In this document: positions 17,001 through 24,987 of the stretch, piece after piece
Position numbering within the stretch: position 1 is the first letter of the stretch
Layout of the letters: each line of letters starts with the position of its first letter
Source: an uncultured Fibrobacter sp.
GTDB lineage: Bacteria; Fibrobacterota; Fibrobacteria; Fibrobacterales; Fibrobacteraceae
Assembly: GCA_946414025.1 (NCBI GenBank)
Contig: CAMKMX010000029.1
Span: 1 to 39,986, forward strand
Length of the DNA stretch: 39,986 bases
Direction of reading: 5' to 3'
The notes under the pieces: generated by a model
Databases searched by the model: none
What the model saw: the letters and a program-made list of their open reading frames with translations, nothing else
What the model was told of the DNA's origin: nothing
Made by a program: the position numbers and the translations under genes

Positions 17001-19785
17001 ATTCCCCTTCTACAGGACTGACGCCTGCTTTACCGGTGGCTGGTTCACCTCTCCGGAAATGGAATTGGATGCCAACTTTAACTTCGAAGAGAAAATGATT
17101 TACTCTATCTGGAGTTTTGGGAACGACAGCATTAGGACGCAATTACCCTCTCTTGTTGAGGAGCAAGAAGATGGCGCTATGGCCCTGAATCTTTATGCGG
17201 CCTGGGATACAAGCAGTGTAAGGTGCGAGTCCAACAGTAACCGTTTGATTGTCCACAAGGTGGAGGATAGCCATGGCGAGATTCGTTTGCAGCAGGTGTG
17301 GAGGGGCGATACATTGGTCCATTTGCCCACCAATATCAACGAGGGCAACTACAATGGTTCTTATGGATTCCTGATTCCTTGGGCCGGTCAGAACTTTACC
17401 CTCAACGTGGTTGCCGCTCCGTACCCCGGTTATGAGTTGGTCGACTCCATCACCTTTAAGTACCTGGATATGAGCCCCGAAGACAAGACTGAAACCGAAA
17501 CGACGAAAAAGCTCAAGGATGGAGCGACCATTGTCATTACGCCCGAAATGTACGACAATATGGAACTATCCGCAAGCTTTGTCCTCAAGACCTATAATTT
17601 GACATTTGAATCAGGCATGGAAAACGTATTCTACGGCGAGACCCCGGTTCTGAAGGAAACCTACAAGCTTCGGAACGAAGAAGATTCCATCGATTTCCCC
17701 ATGTTGGTCTATACTTCGGATCGATGCGTGGAGGGTTGGACGGCTCGTCCCGAATTTGAGGACGAAGAGCCTGTTCCTGAGGATATCGAATGCGAAGGTG
17801 ACCCCGCCTGTGAACAGCGCGAAAATGAACGTTGGTGGGTGTTCAAGGCGTTCAACTTTGAATTGTCTGAAATGTTGGTTTGGGATAATGCCAACATAGA
17901 GGAGTACCCCGTGTATGCCAAGTGGACCGATGCCGAAACCTGCGTGAAAAAGCTGGGTTATGGACAGGCGACCTTGGTGGCCGAGAACGGCTCAATCGAG
18001 CTTGAAGAAATTATGGAAAGCGAAGACGGAGAGCCGATTGTGCAGGTACATGGATTCGCGGAAGACAGCACCATGCTTTTGCCTTCGGGCAAAGAAAATT
18101 CTGTCTATGTTGTCCATGCCGTGCCAGAAACAGGCTTTGTTCTTGATTCCATCGTGATGACGCTTGGTGGAGAAACCTTTGTTTACCACGATGGAGATAC
18201 GCTTTCTGGAGACATTTCCAAGGCTGCCTTCCAGGTTTACTTTGCAATGGACAACAGCACCCCTGTGGAATTTACCAGGGCAAAACTGTTGCAGTCCGGT
18301 AATGCGGTCCGCTTTGATTTCGCGACTACAGAATTCAATGCCAGCGGCGCAGAACTTAGGATTGTTATCGAGAACGATGTCGGAGACTCAGTTGTCGATA
18401 CCACGATTGCCATTTCGGAAACGCCTTTCACGGATTCTTGGGAACATTTCCCCTTACCGGCAGGCAATTACCTGTTGACGGCAACACTTTCCAATGGCAG
18501 GGGCAGTGCCCTGTTTGAACAGGATTTCGAAATCAAGGCAGAATTTGCTTCGGTCAAGGACGGTTGGCGCATGGTCGCCCTCTCCAACATGGTTGTAGAT
18601 TCCAGCATGTTGGCCGATGACGATGTGCGGATTTACTGGTGGGATGATGCAAAGGACTACGGATACTTCTGGCGCTACCAGAGGCTGACCAATGAACGCA
18701 ACATTCAGCCCCTTACAGGATACTGGTATAGCTCCATGGAAGGTCGTCCTCTCGTGACCCGTAAGGATGTGAAACAGCCCAGCACGGCCGTGGTCTGGAA
18801 CATGGACAGCGTCTATACCGGCTGGAACATGGTGGCAAACCCCTACGGCTGGTACGTGGACCTCTATGGTGAAAACCCGAACGAGAAAAAGACCGCTACC
18901 GAAGAATCCAAAGTGGAGTTCTACAGCTGGAACGACAGTCTTGGCGACTACGAACCGGTGGATGTGGTAGGCCCCTACGAGGCCGTATGGGCGAAGGTCA
19001 AGGGCCCGAGTCAATGGAAGCTTCCCTCTAAGCCCGCCTTCGTGGCGACAGTCGATGAGAATGGAAACGACTCTTTGATGAAACCCCTGAAGAAGACTGT
19101 CGAGCTCGCTTCCGGCAGCAAGGGCTGGGCGATTCGAGCCGTGCTTCGCGACGCCAAGGGCAAGCGGGACAGCTGGAACTTCATGGGCGTCTCTGAGTCC
19201 GGATGGGCCTCCGATGAGCCGCCTTCCGGCATGGGTGACCATGTGAACCTGTCCATCAAGGACGGCAACAAGTCCCTGGCCAAGTCCTTCAAGAAGGCCG
19301 CCGGCGACAGCTACGAATGGACTGTCTCTCTGGAAGCCTCTGGCGACCGCACGGGCTACCTGCACTTCGAAGGTATCGACGCTCTCAGGGCATCGGGCCT
19401 CAAGGTGTTCGTGACGGTTGACGGTACCACCACCCAGATGGCCGAGAACGACACCCTGAAGGTTTCCATCGGGAGCATGGCCAAAACGGCGACAGTCCGT
19501 GTGGCGCCCTCCGCCCGTACCGTGGTGGCCCAGAAGCTGAACGGGCTCCGTGCCTTCCAGGCGGGTAACTCCCTGCAGGTGGGCTTCCAGGTCTCCGAAA
19601 GCCTGGCCGGTGCCAAGGCCTACGTGGAAATCCTCGACATGAAGGGCAAGGTCCTGTCCTCTGTCTCGGGAACGGCCGTGTCCGGTTCCAACGTCATGAC
19701 CTTGCAGACCCCCAAGTCCGGACTCTACATGGTCCGTGTCCGCGTAGGCTCTAAGCAGGCCGCCGGTTCTGTCGCCATCAAGTGA
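14032..19785 (+). CDS. Very large secreted multi-domain surface protein
   Basis: 1917 residues. Residues 1-25 are a signal peptide (MERRLNLAALMGLALLLLAT, then TVAAA). Three GLUG-like repeats follow, each with a GGLVG core at about residues 240, 290 and 345, of the kind found in bacterial adhesins. Several later blocks (PVYAKWTDAETC, LNLYAAWDTSS, LTFESGMENVFYG) resemble Listeria/Bacteroides InlB-type beta-repeats. At about residues 700-716 three 5-residue repeats (ATQEG TTQES TTQQV) sit between two cysteines, encoded by a 15-bp tandem repeat. The C-terminal ~400 residues look like a separate module and end in a type IX sorting-like domain (VEILDMKGKV, LYMVRVRVG). A role in adhesion or substrate binding is inferred. 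It is a single-gene unit with its own leader and terminator. Confidence 0.8.
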   Translation: MERRLNLAALMGLALLLLATTVAAADTNPVQEQESIPGAVPGKKFCARWTVEESAVGQLWLSQKSYSYVPQGDSTESVDDHTIDHHEECFDLWYDPSGESNDVYSFLSSVGGDGLMHIPLYLESDLDFGGVSADSNSCVASFKPISFIKYASFFGSTYTIKNLCYIAKNESSPVGFFSSAIDVDFYSLKFENVYFKVENESSFSTAPVGVVTGSLDHTEFGSSFRNISLKNVKIVAAQAGGLVGLIGEDTSPLIQNVSGENVEIFAAEGTIVSSMVAPDYSAYEEELKVHLGGLVGKTISGVSILNVGITGLKVHSDVDFILLTPENQEECNDNDCGSSQDISGYIGGLVGSLLSEYSEVSVANTYTSGDISYKGGDYYAGFLAGVLSFGENAAYTIANNYHYGATDSQAANIAGLLELGGENVEASEWVYASLGGRNYRNSIDGKIPFDETDFDSTSYIWDGANGGAIPADLMQKGAFAKALIEFEKEDLQDYDVSKWSRKDGVNNGMPVFATSELMPIYRIDFKAGIQLYENDSTIDKQIWLAAGATEDRDGLSLSVYTDYAGKIPDENWVEYALGLKEDGFYWEDFSDGRPFNLKSSTAFNSDKVLNLMKNVTVNVHYGFLRGDADAPSFVSVAEYMETVGGDFYFLGQPFETLSSTDVWDAFPELAVISSTADGSGTADEAVVYAYQRYTVQTKRCATQEGTTQESTTQQVCSFSELSFNRSPFYASEYFSIAGLSDGGDIYVVYGQQSSTRSKGALFVADLQVGGNSQEPATIQVMAVDVNGEIVPTEATFDLPSGVEEDLSNVHDLSDSIPFSPYLKVNYSSDIWNEVSGVVALVVVGGNWSEGSSDSRGSMADAVLSLMADTLKDKILQDTLAELGSTEEILAEMSQYSQSFKYARYVRLSADGTLNLENLFRAIAPYRRHAEDNPIFIGFTPIRTEIVYRISFDVNTVDDFNLFITDEGLSEDFSLTKDFSVNTESEIFFEEFPFYRTDACFTGGWFTSPEMELDANFNFEEKMIYSIWSFGNDSIRTQLPSLVEEQEDGAMALNLYAAWDTSSVRCESNSNRLIVHKVEDSHGEIRLQQVWRGDTLVHLPTNINEGNYNGSYGFLIPWAGQNFTLNVVAAPYPGYELVDSITFKYLDMSPEDKTETETTKKLKDGATIVITPEMYDNMELSASFVLKTYNLTFESGMENVFYGETPVLKETYKLRNEEDSIDFPMLVYTSDRCVEGWTARPEFEDEEPVPEDIECEGDPACEQRENERWWVFKAFNFELSEMLVWDNANIEEYPVYAKWTDAETCVKKLGYGQATLVAENGSIELEEIMESEDGEPIVQVHGFAEDSTMLLPSGKENSVYVVHAVPETGFVLDSIVMTLGGETFVYHDGDTLSGDISKAAFQVYFAMDNSTPVEFTRAKLLQSGNAVRFDFATTEFNASGAELRIVIENDVGDSVVDTTIAISETPFTDSWEHFPLPAGNYLLTATLSNGRGSALFEQDFEIKAEFASVKDGWRMVALSNMVVDSSMLADDDVRIYWWDDAKDYGYFWRYQRLTNERNIQPLTGYWYSSMEGRPLVTRKDVKQPSTAVVWNMDSVYTGWNMVANPYGWYVDLYGENPNEKKTATEESKVEFYSWNDSLGDYEPVDVVGPYEAVWAKVKGPSQWKLPSKPAFVATVDENGNDSLMKPLKKTVELASGSKGWAIRAVLRDAKGKRDSWNFMGVSESGWASDEPPSGMGDHVNLSIKDGNKSLAKSFKKAAGDSYEWTVSLEASGDRTGYLHFEGIDALRASGLKVFVTVDGTTTQMAENDTLKVSIGSMAKTATVRVAPSARTVVAQKLNGLRAFQAGNSLQVGFQVSESLAGAKAYVEILDMKGKVLSSVSGTAVSGSNVMTLQTPKSGLYMVRVRVGSKQAAGSVAIK
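16131..16175 (+). repeat. 15-bp tandem repeat, three copies, in coding sequence
   Basis: CTACGCAAGAGGGCA, CTACGCAGGAGAGCA and a third, diverged copy encode a TTQEG/S pentapeptide series flanked by two Cys codons. Confidence 0.7.
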
Positions 19786-19812
19786 CGCTCTCTTACATTT
19801 GACTTACAAAGT

Positions 19813-19841
19813 AGCCCCCGCCTAAATCGGGGGCTTTTTTT
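19813..19841 (+). terminator. Rho-independent terminator
   Basis: AGCCCCCG / CGGGGGCT is an 8-bp perfect stem with a 7-base loop and a seven-T tail. It ends the large secreted-protein transcript. Confidence 0.9.
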
Positions 19842-19866
19842 CATTGCCACCGGGGCCCATAATTTC

Positions 19867-19874
19867 TACATTTG
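19867..19874 (+). promoter_or_regulatory. -7 box TACATTTG
   Basis: An exact TAnnTTTG element 8 bases before the ATG of the dicarboxylate transporter. It argues against an in-frame upstream start at 19844, which would lie before the box. Confidence 0.5.
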
Positions 19875-19882
19875 GGCCCACT

Positions 19883-21550
19883 ATGACAAAGGCTAAATTC
19901 ATCAAGTTCATCATCGCGTCGATCCTTGCGATTGTCGCCCTCTTCTTGCCCTACGAATCCCTCGGGTTCGATGCCGCAAGCCCCATGGGAGTCTTGAATC
20001 CCCTCGAAATCCGCGTCATCGGCGTTTTTGTGATGGCCGCCCTTTTCTGGATTCTCCAACCGTTCCCGATTTGGTCCACGTCGGTGCTGGTCATCGTGCT
20101 CATGATCGTGACCATGTCCGACTCTTCCCTGACGCCTTTCCGCGTGGACGGCGTGACCATGATCAGCCACAAGTCCATCATGGCCACCTTCGCAAACCCC
20201 ATCATCATGCTTTTCTTGGGCGGCTTCTTCCTCGCTGCTGCAGCCACCAAGTACAAGATGGACTTGAACCTGGCCCGCGTTCTCCTGAAGCCCTTCGGCA
20301 AGAACCCGAAGTTCGTGCTTCTGGGCCTTATGCTCATTACCGCCGTGTTCTCCATGTTCATGAGCAATACCGCCACCGCAGCCATGATGCTTGCCATCCT
20401 CGCCCCGGTGCTCAAGCTCTTTGAACCCGACGACCGCGGTAAGGCCGCCTTTGCCCTTGCCATTCCCCTTGGCGCCAACATCGGCGGCATGGGTACCCCT
20501 ATCGGAACGCCTCCTAACGCTATCGCCCTCGGTGCCCTGAACGACGCCGTGGCCCGCGGCGACCTGGTGGCAAACCCCGTGACCTTCGGTCAGTGGATGG
20601 CCTTCGGTATCCCCTACGTGATTATCCTCATGGTGGTAGCCTGGATTCTCCTCCTCAAGATTTATCCCATCAAGATGAAAGAGATGGTCCTGAACATCGA
20701 AGGTGCGGGCAAGTTCGACACCAGCCCCAAGGCGATCATCGTCTATATTACCTTTGTCCTTTGCGTGATTTTGTGGGTGACCGGTAAGAATGTCCACGGT
20801 ATCAACGACAACGCCATCGCCATGATTCCTATGGCCGTGTTCGCCCTGACCGGCGTGATTACCAAGAAAGACCTGAACGCCATGAGCTGGGACGTGCTTT
20901 GGCTCGTGGCCGGTGGTTTTGCCCTGGGTGTTGGCCTCAACGCTACGGGTCTTGCCGCTCACTTGATCAAGACTATTCCGTTTGCAAGCTGGTCTCCGCT
21001 GGCCCTGATGATTGGCTGCGGCATCATCTGCCTCTTCATGGCGAACTTCATGAGCCATACTTCTACGGCTACATTGCTTGTTCCTATTCTTTGCGCCGTG
21101 GGCATTGCCTGCCAGGACAACCTGATTGGCCTGGGTGGCGTGACCGCCCTGCTGGTTTCTGTGGCCTTTGCAAGCTCTCTCGGCATGAGCCTGCCTATCT
21201 CTACGCCGCCTAACGCTCTTGCCCACGCCACTGGCTACACCGATACCCGCGGCATGGCCATTACCGGCGTTGTCATGGGTATCCTTGGCTTGGTCGTTTC
21301 CTGGATCATGATGATTTTCCTTGCGAAGGTGAACTTCTTCGGTACGCCGGTTCCCAAGGCCGCTGAAGCCGCCCCGGCTGCTCCTGTTGCCGCCGAGAAG
21401 GTGGTGGAAGCCCCTGCCGCTGACACGGCCGCTGCTGTCGCCGCCGACTCTACGGTCGCTGTGAGTGCCGATACCGCTGCCAAGGTCGAAGTCGTTGACT
21501 CCGCCGCTGCTGCTAAGGTGGAAGTCGTCGATTCTACTGCCGCGAAGTAA
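19883..21550 (+). CDS. DASS-family (SLC13) dicarboxylate transporter with Ala-rich tail
   Basis: 555 residues with about eleven to twelve membrane helices. The two substrate/sodium-site motifs of the divalent anion:sodium symporter family are present: SNTATAAMM with PIGTPPNA in the first half, and MSHTSTATLL with PISTPPNA in the second. Family members carry succinate, malate, citrate or sulfate; succinate is attractive in a succinate-producing group, but that is inference. The last ~60 residues are an Ala/Val/Asp tail with no counterpart in typical members. It contains a near-exact repeat, KVEVVDSAAAA then KVEVVDSTAAK. The start was chosen from the -7 box at 19867. It ends at its own terminator. 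Confidence 0.88.
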   Translation: MTKAKFIKFIIASILAIVALFLPYESLGFDAASPMGVLNPLEIRVIGVFVMAALFWILQPFPIWSTSVLVIVLMIVTMSDSSLTPFRVDGVTMISHKSIMATFANPIIMLFLGGFFLAAAATKYKMDLNLARVLLKPFGKNPKFVLLGLMLITAVFSMFMSNTATAAMMLAILAPVLKLFEPDDRGKAAFALAIPLGANIGGMGTPIGTPPNAIALGALNDAVARGDLVANPVTFGQWMAFGIPYVIILMVVAWILLLKIYPIKMKEMVLNIEGAGKFDTSPKAIIVYITFVLCVILWVTGKNVHGINDNAIAMIPMAVFALTGVITKKDLNAMSWDVLWLVAGGFALGVGLNATGLAAHLIKTIPFASWSPLALMIGCGIICLFMANFMSHTSTATLLVPILCAVGIACQDNLIGLGGVTALLVSVAFASSLGMSLPISTPPNALAHATGYTDTRGMAITGVVMGILGLVVSWIMMIFLAKVNFFGTPVPKAAEAAPAAPVAAEKVVEAPAADTAAAVAADSTVAVSADTAAKVEVVDSAAAAKVEVVDSTAAK

Positions 21551-21572
21551 TTTCCGACGTAATGTTGAAAGA

Positions 21573-21597
21573 GTCCCCGGTTTAGCCGGGGACTTTT
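21573..21597 (+). terminator. Rho-independent terminator
   Basis: GTCCCCGG / CCGGGGAC is an 8-bp stem with loop TTTAG and a short T run. It separates the transporter from the DUF4956 operon. Confidence 0.85.
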
Positions 21598-21770
21598 CGT
21601 ATTCAGAATTTTTCAAAGTTTGTCATGATGGCCGAAAAAAAGGGGTGAAATTTCCCGCTTTGGGAATTTATGCCCCGGAGGGCTTTTTGTTTGGCGAAGT
21701 TTTACCATAATTTCTGGTGGATAATCCTCCTAAAAAAGTATTTTTTATAGGTGTAAACAACGGAGTTTCT

Positions 21771-22454
21771 ATGCTCGACTTATTGGCTGTTCAATCCAGT
21801 ACGGCTAACGCCACTATCATTACCCTGGCCTATACGCTTTTGTTGGCCTTTGTGCTTTCTTCCATTATCGGCTGGACCTACGAACGGACCTTTCTGGGAC
21901 TTTCCTATTCCAGGAACTATGTGCAGGCCCTGGTGCTCAGTTCGGTGGTGGCCGCCACGGTGATGCAGGCCATCGGCGACAATGTGGGCCGCGGTCTCGG
22001 AATGCTGGGCGCCCTTTCCATTGTCCGCTTCCGCACCAGCTTCAAGGACCCCCGCGACATTATGTTCATCTTTGCGGCCTTGGGCGCTGGCATCGGTTGC
22101 GGCGTGTATGCCTGGGGCGCTGCCGTAGGCGGAACTTTGGCCTTCTGTGTCGTTGCCTTCTTGCTTTCTCGCACGGGTCTTGGCACCAAGCATTTCTTTG
22201 ACGGTATGCTCCGCTTTGCCATGCCCAATACATCGGAACCCCGCCTGGAAACGGAAAAGATTTTGCGGAAAAACCTGAAGACGTTTATCTTGATAACCAT
22301 GCGGGAGGTGAACGGCGGCGAGCGCATAGACGTGGCCTACCAGATAAAACTGAAGGCGTCTAAGCCTGCAGCCGAAGTTCTTGCGGAACTCTCCAAGGTG
22401 GAGGGGCTTTCTGACATCCAGTTCATGATGCAGGACGCCACCACGGACATGTAG
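21771..22454 (+). CDS. DUF4956 membrane protein
   Basis: 227 residues. Four to five membrane helices fill the first ~145 residues, and a cytosolic alpha/beta domain follows (MREVNGGERIDVAYQIKL to the end). The conserved block LGMLGALSIVRFRTSFKDPRD is characteristic of DUF4956. Family members are commonly found beside VTC-domain proteins, and that is the case here three genes downstream. The biochemical role is not known; a membrane partner of the polyphosphate polymerase is a reasonable inference. I chose the ATG at 21771 because GGAG lies 7 bases upstream and the earlier in-frame GTG (21717) adds a non-conserved stretch. This is the first gene of a probable five-gene operon; the next begins 13 bases later. 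Confidence 0.82.
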   Translation: MLDLLAVQSSTANATIITLAYTLLLAFVLSSIIGWTYERTFLGLSYSRNYVQALVLSSVVAATVMQAIGDNVGRGLGMLGALSIVRFRTSFKDPRDIMFIFAALGAGIGCGVYAWGAAVGGTLAFCVVAFLLSRTGLGTKHFFDGMLRFAMPNTSEPRLETEKILRKNLKTFILITMREVNGGERIDVAYQIKLKASKPAAEVLAELSKVEGLSDIQFMMQDATTDM

Positions 22455-22467
22455 GGGAGGAACGAAA

Positions 22468-23559
22468 ATGGCTTTGAAAAACACATTCCTCATTTCTTCT
22501 ATCTACAAGTGCAAGCTTTCTATCGCCTGGATTCTGGCCGTGGTGGCTGTGGTGGGTCTGGGGTATTTTTACCAGGGGAACGTCGCCCTGTTCCAGGGCA
22601 TCGCGGAGGCTTCTGAAACCATCATCAGCGTGCCTAGCGCTACCGAAATCGTGAAGGTCCATGTGATGCCCGGTCAAGAAATCAAGGCGGGGGACACCAT
22701 TGTGGAGCTGAACCGCCCCGACCTGACCCTTCGCATTAACGAAGTGACTCGTGAACTGGACGCCATCGAGGGCCGCAGCAGCCTGAACAAGGCAGATATC
22801 GACCAGCGGGTGGCCTCCGTGAAGGCGGACCTTGCTACCCGCAGTGCGGCGCTCCGGTTTGAAATCAACAGGCTGGAAACGGAATACCAGAAGAACAAGG
22901 AAATATCCTCTAAGCTGAAAAGCCTGAGTGGAAACAACGCCAAGGCCGCCGGCAATGACGGCATGGCCATGCAGATCAAGAACCTGAAAGACGAACTGGC
23001 CCTGGCCGAGAAAAACGCCAACGAGCAGATTGCCCTCTTGCAGGGGAGCCGTAGTCTTCAAAGGAAAAGCGGCGTTACCGAGGCCGCCACCTTGCACAAG
23101 GAACTGGAACAGCTCAAAAAGGAACAGGCCGACCTGGTGCAGATTGCCAAGGAAAGCTGGGTGGTGGGCAGCGTGAATGTGCGTGAAGGGGAAAAAGTTT
23201 CCAGCTTTACGCCAATCGTGACCTTGACCCACAAGTCCCCATCTTTAATTCGCGGATACATCAATGAACAGGTTTACCAGCGCATGAACCTGGGCAAAGA
23301 TGTAGAGATCCGCACTCTGGGCGGCAAGGGCAAGCCCATCAAGGGCGAGGTGGTCGGCCTTTCTAGCCGTATCGTGGTGTTCCCGGACCGCATGTGGAAA
23401 ATGCCCGACATGCCGGTGTATGGCCGCGAAGTGACCATCAAGATTCCCGAAGACAATTCTTTCTTGCTGGGAGAGATGGTGACCATTTCCGAAGAAGGCA
23501 AGATCAAGGACCTGGCGACCCAGATTATGGAAACCTTTTTCGGGAACGGTGATGAGTAG
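22468..23559 (+). CDS. HlyD/MFP-type periplasmic adaptor protein
   Basis: 363 residues. One membrane anchor near residues 18-36, then a periplasmic part with a split lipoyl/barrel-sandwich domain (VPSATEIVKVHVMPGQEIK, then AGDTIVELNRPD). A long coiled-coil hairpin (~85-205) and a beta-barrel follow (ESWVVGSVNVREGEKVSS, then RGYINEQVYQRM). Such adaptors link an inner-membrane unit to an outer-membrane TolC-like channel. Here no ABC, RND or MFS pump lies in the operon; the inner-membrane partner could be the DUF4956 protein. GGGAGG precedes the ATG. The last codons and stop (GAT GAG TAG) belong to a TGAGTNN heptamer array, so the original C-terminus may have been altered. Confidence 0.85.
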   Translation: MALKNTFLISSIYKCKLSIAWILAVVAVVGLGYFYQGNVALFQGIAEASETIISVPSATEIVKVHVMPGQEIKAGDTIVELNRPDLTLRINEVTRELDAIEGRSSLNKADIDQRVASVKADLATRSAALRFEINRLETEYQKNKEISSKLKSLSGNNAKAAGNDGMAMQIKNLKDELALAEKNANEQIALLQGSRSLQRKSGVTEAATLHKELEQLKKEQADLVQIAKESWVVGSVNVREGEKVSSFTPIVTLTHKSPSLIRGYINEQVYQRMNLGKDVEIRTLGGKGKPIKGEVVGLSSRIVVFPDRMWKMPDMPVYGREVTIKIPEDNSFLLGEMVTISEEGKIKDLATQIMETFFGNGDE

Positions 23560-23580
23560 TGAGTTGTGAGTGATGAGTAA
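23553..23580. repeat. Heptamer array, TGAGTNN family, inside an operon
   Basis: TGAGTAG, TGAGTTG, TGAGTGA and TGAGTAA are four perfect-phase units. The first supplies the stop codon of the adaptor gene. The array fills most of the gap to the TolC-like gene and places stop codons in more than one frame. Confidence 0.8.
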
Positions 23581-23595
23581 TGTATAGGTTTGTGA

Positions 23596-24987
23596 ATGTA
23601 CGATAATAGGCTTTTTATTACTGCGATTTTTGCGGCGTTCTTTTCCGCTGCCGCCGTTGCCGCCCCCCTGACCTGGGAGCAGCTGGTGGAGTCCGTAGAT
23701 AAGGACCCGGTTTACCAGACGTCGGAGAAACGCTCCCAGGCGGCTTCCCAGGATGTGGGAACCAAGCTGTGGGACAACTTGGAATTCCGTTACCAGCTGG
23801 ACGGTTTCAGTTTTGCGAAGCACGACTTTGAACTGCGTCTCAAGCCGAAGTCCTTCGGTATAGGCTCTGCGGACAAGCGCCAGTACGAAACCCTGCGGGA
23901 TTACCAGAAGGCCCGCCTGGCGGTGGACCGTTCGTACCTGCTTTACGACCGCTACGAGCGGGCGCTCCGCTATGTCATCCGCCGGAAGATTGCCGAAATT
24001 GACAAGCAGCTCTACCAGGTGAGCCTGGACCGAATCGAAGTGCTCCACCTGAAGGCTGGGAGCGAGACCTTCAATTCCCAGGACCTGATTGTGGCCCTGG
24101 AGCAAGAATCCGCCCGCCGTGCAGAACTCCTGGGAGACAGCACCGCCCTGAAAGATGCGGAGCTGAAACTCAAGTCCTGGGTGCCGGACTTTGATTCCGT
24201 AGGCCTGGACACCTCGTGGCTCCCTACCATGGACGAACTTGCCAAGGGCCTGCAAGACGGCATTGCGGTGAACGACCAGTTCCCCGAAGTCATGAAAGCC
24301 AAGTCCAAGATGGAATACGAACAGGCCAAGTCCAAGCGGGATCTGGCCAAGGGGAACGATTTCATTTCCCATATCGGCGTGGGCTATTCCTTGAGAGTTG
24401 AATCCCTGATGAAAAAGTACAAGGAACTGGATGCTGGCGATGTGGGCCCCTATGGTGCCTACAACGACTATTACAAGGATTGGCTGGACAAGACCGGGTG
24501 TTCTTCCATCAACTGCGACGGTACGGCAGAATTCCTGGTTCCCGACAAGGATGACCGTCAGCTGAAGGACAAGTTCTTTGTGAACCTGGCCATAAGGCTC
24601 CCTTTCTTGGACGACAATAACGGAAACGCCTTGCGCAATCAAGTTGATGAACTGGACGCCGAAAGCGATTACCTGGATGCCGTGCGGACTCTGACCCAAA
24701 AAGTTTCCCGCCTGTCCGAAGAAATCGTGGCCCTGGTGGCCCAGTGGAAGGTGCAGAAGGACTTTGTGGAGAAGGTGAATGCCGGAAACCTCTTTGAGGA
24801 CTTTGCCCAGTCGGCAGGGGCTGACCCGCTTCTGCTGTTGCGTGCCCGCGAGAGCGCCCTGGAAAGCGACCTGAAGGCCTTGAAGTTGGAATACGATATC
24901 TTTGAACGGTATCTGGTCTTGCTGACTTACACGGGAATCTTTGCGAACCCCAATGTGAAAAACCACCTGCGGGAGGGCCTCAAGTAA
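23596..24987 (+). CDS. TolC-like outer-membrane channel protein
   Basis: 463 residues. Residues 1-22 are a signal peptide ending AAAVAA. The mature part is mostly long amphipathic helices (for example LVESVDKDPVYQTSEKRSQA, VIRRKIAEIDKQLYQVSL, DAVRTLTQKVSRLSEEIVAL), as in the outer-membrane efflux protein family. The match is weaker than for the TolC-like protein at 30387, and the long insertion near residues 270-310 (NDYYKDWLDKTGCSSINC) is unusual, with two nearby Cys. The ATG at 23596 is the first possible start, since an in-frame TGA lies directly before it. No good Shine-Dalgarno is seen, which may be due to the heptamer array just upstream. Its stop overlaps the next start by one base. 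Confidence 0.72.
   Translation: MYDNRLFITAIFAAFFSAAAVAAPLTWEQLVESVDKDPVYQTSEKRSQAASQDVGTKLWDNLEFRYQLDGFSFAKHDFELRLKPKSFGIGSADKRQYETLRDYQKARLAVDRSYLLYDRYERALRYVIRRKIAEIDKQLYQVSLDRIEVLHLKAGSETFNSQDLIVALEQESARRAELLGDSTALKDAELKLKSWVPDFDSVGLDTSWLPTMDELAKGLQDGIAVNDQFPEVMKAKSKMEYEQAKSKRDLAKGNDFISHIGVGYSLRVESLMKKYKELDAGDVGPYGAYNDYYKDWLDKTGCSSINCDGTAEFLVPDKDDRQLKDKFFVNLAIRLPFLDDNNGNALRNQVDELDAESDYLDAVRTLTQKVSRLSEEIVALVAQWKVQKDFVEKVNAGNLFEDFAQSAGADPLLLLRARESALESDLKALKLEYDIFERYLVLLTYTGIFANPNVKNHLREGLK

Noticed and set aside
19841..21616. A 591-codon open frame on the minus strand opposite the dicarboxylate transporter
   Set aside because: It is His/Gly/Glu-rich with no family features and lies wholly opposite a gene with clear DASS motifs. 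It is a by-product of GC-rich codon bias.
21672..21688. A terminator GCCC/GGGC plus T run ahead of the DUF4956 gene
   Set aside because: The stem is only 4 bp; a stronger terminator already lies at 21573-21597.
23245..24966. A 573-codon minus-strand open frame opposite the TolC-like gene
   Set aside because: It crosses two plus-strand genes and their heptamer spacer, and shows no recognisable domain.
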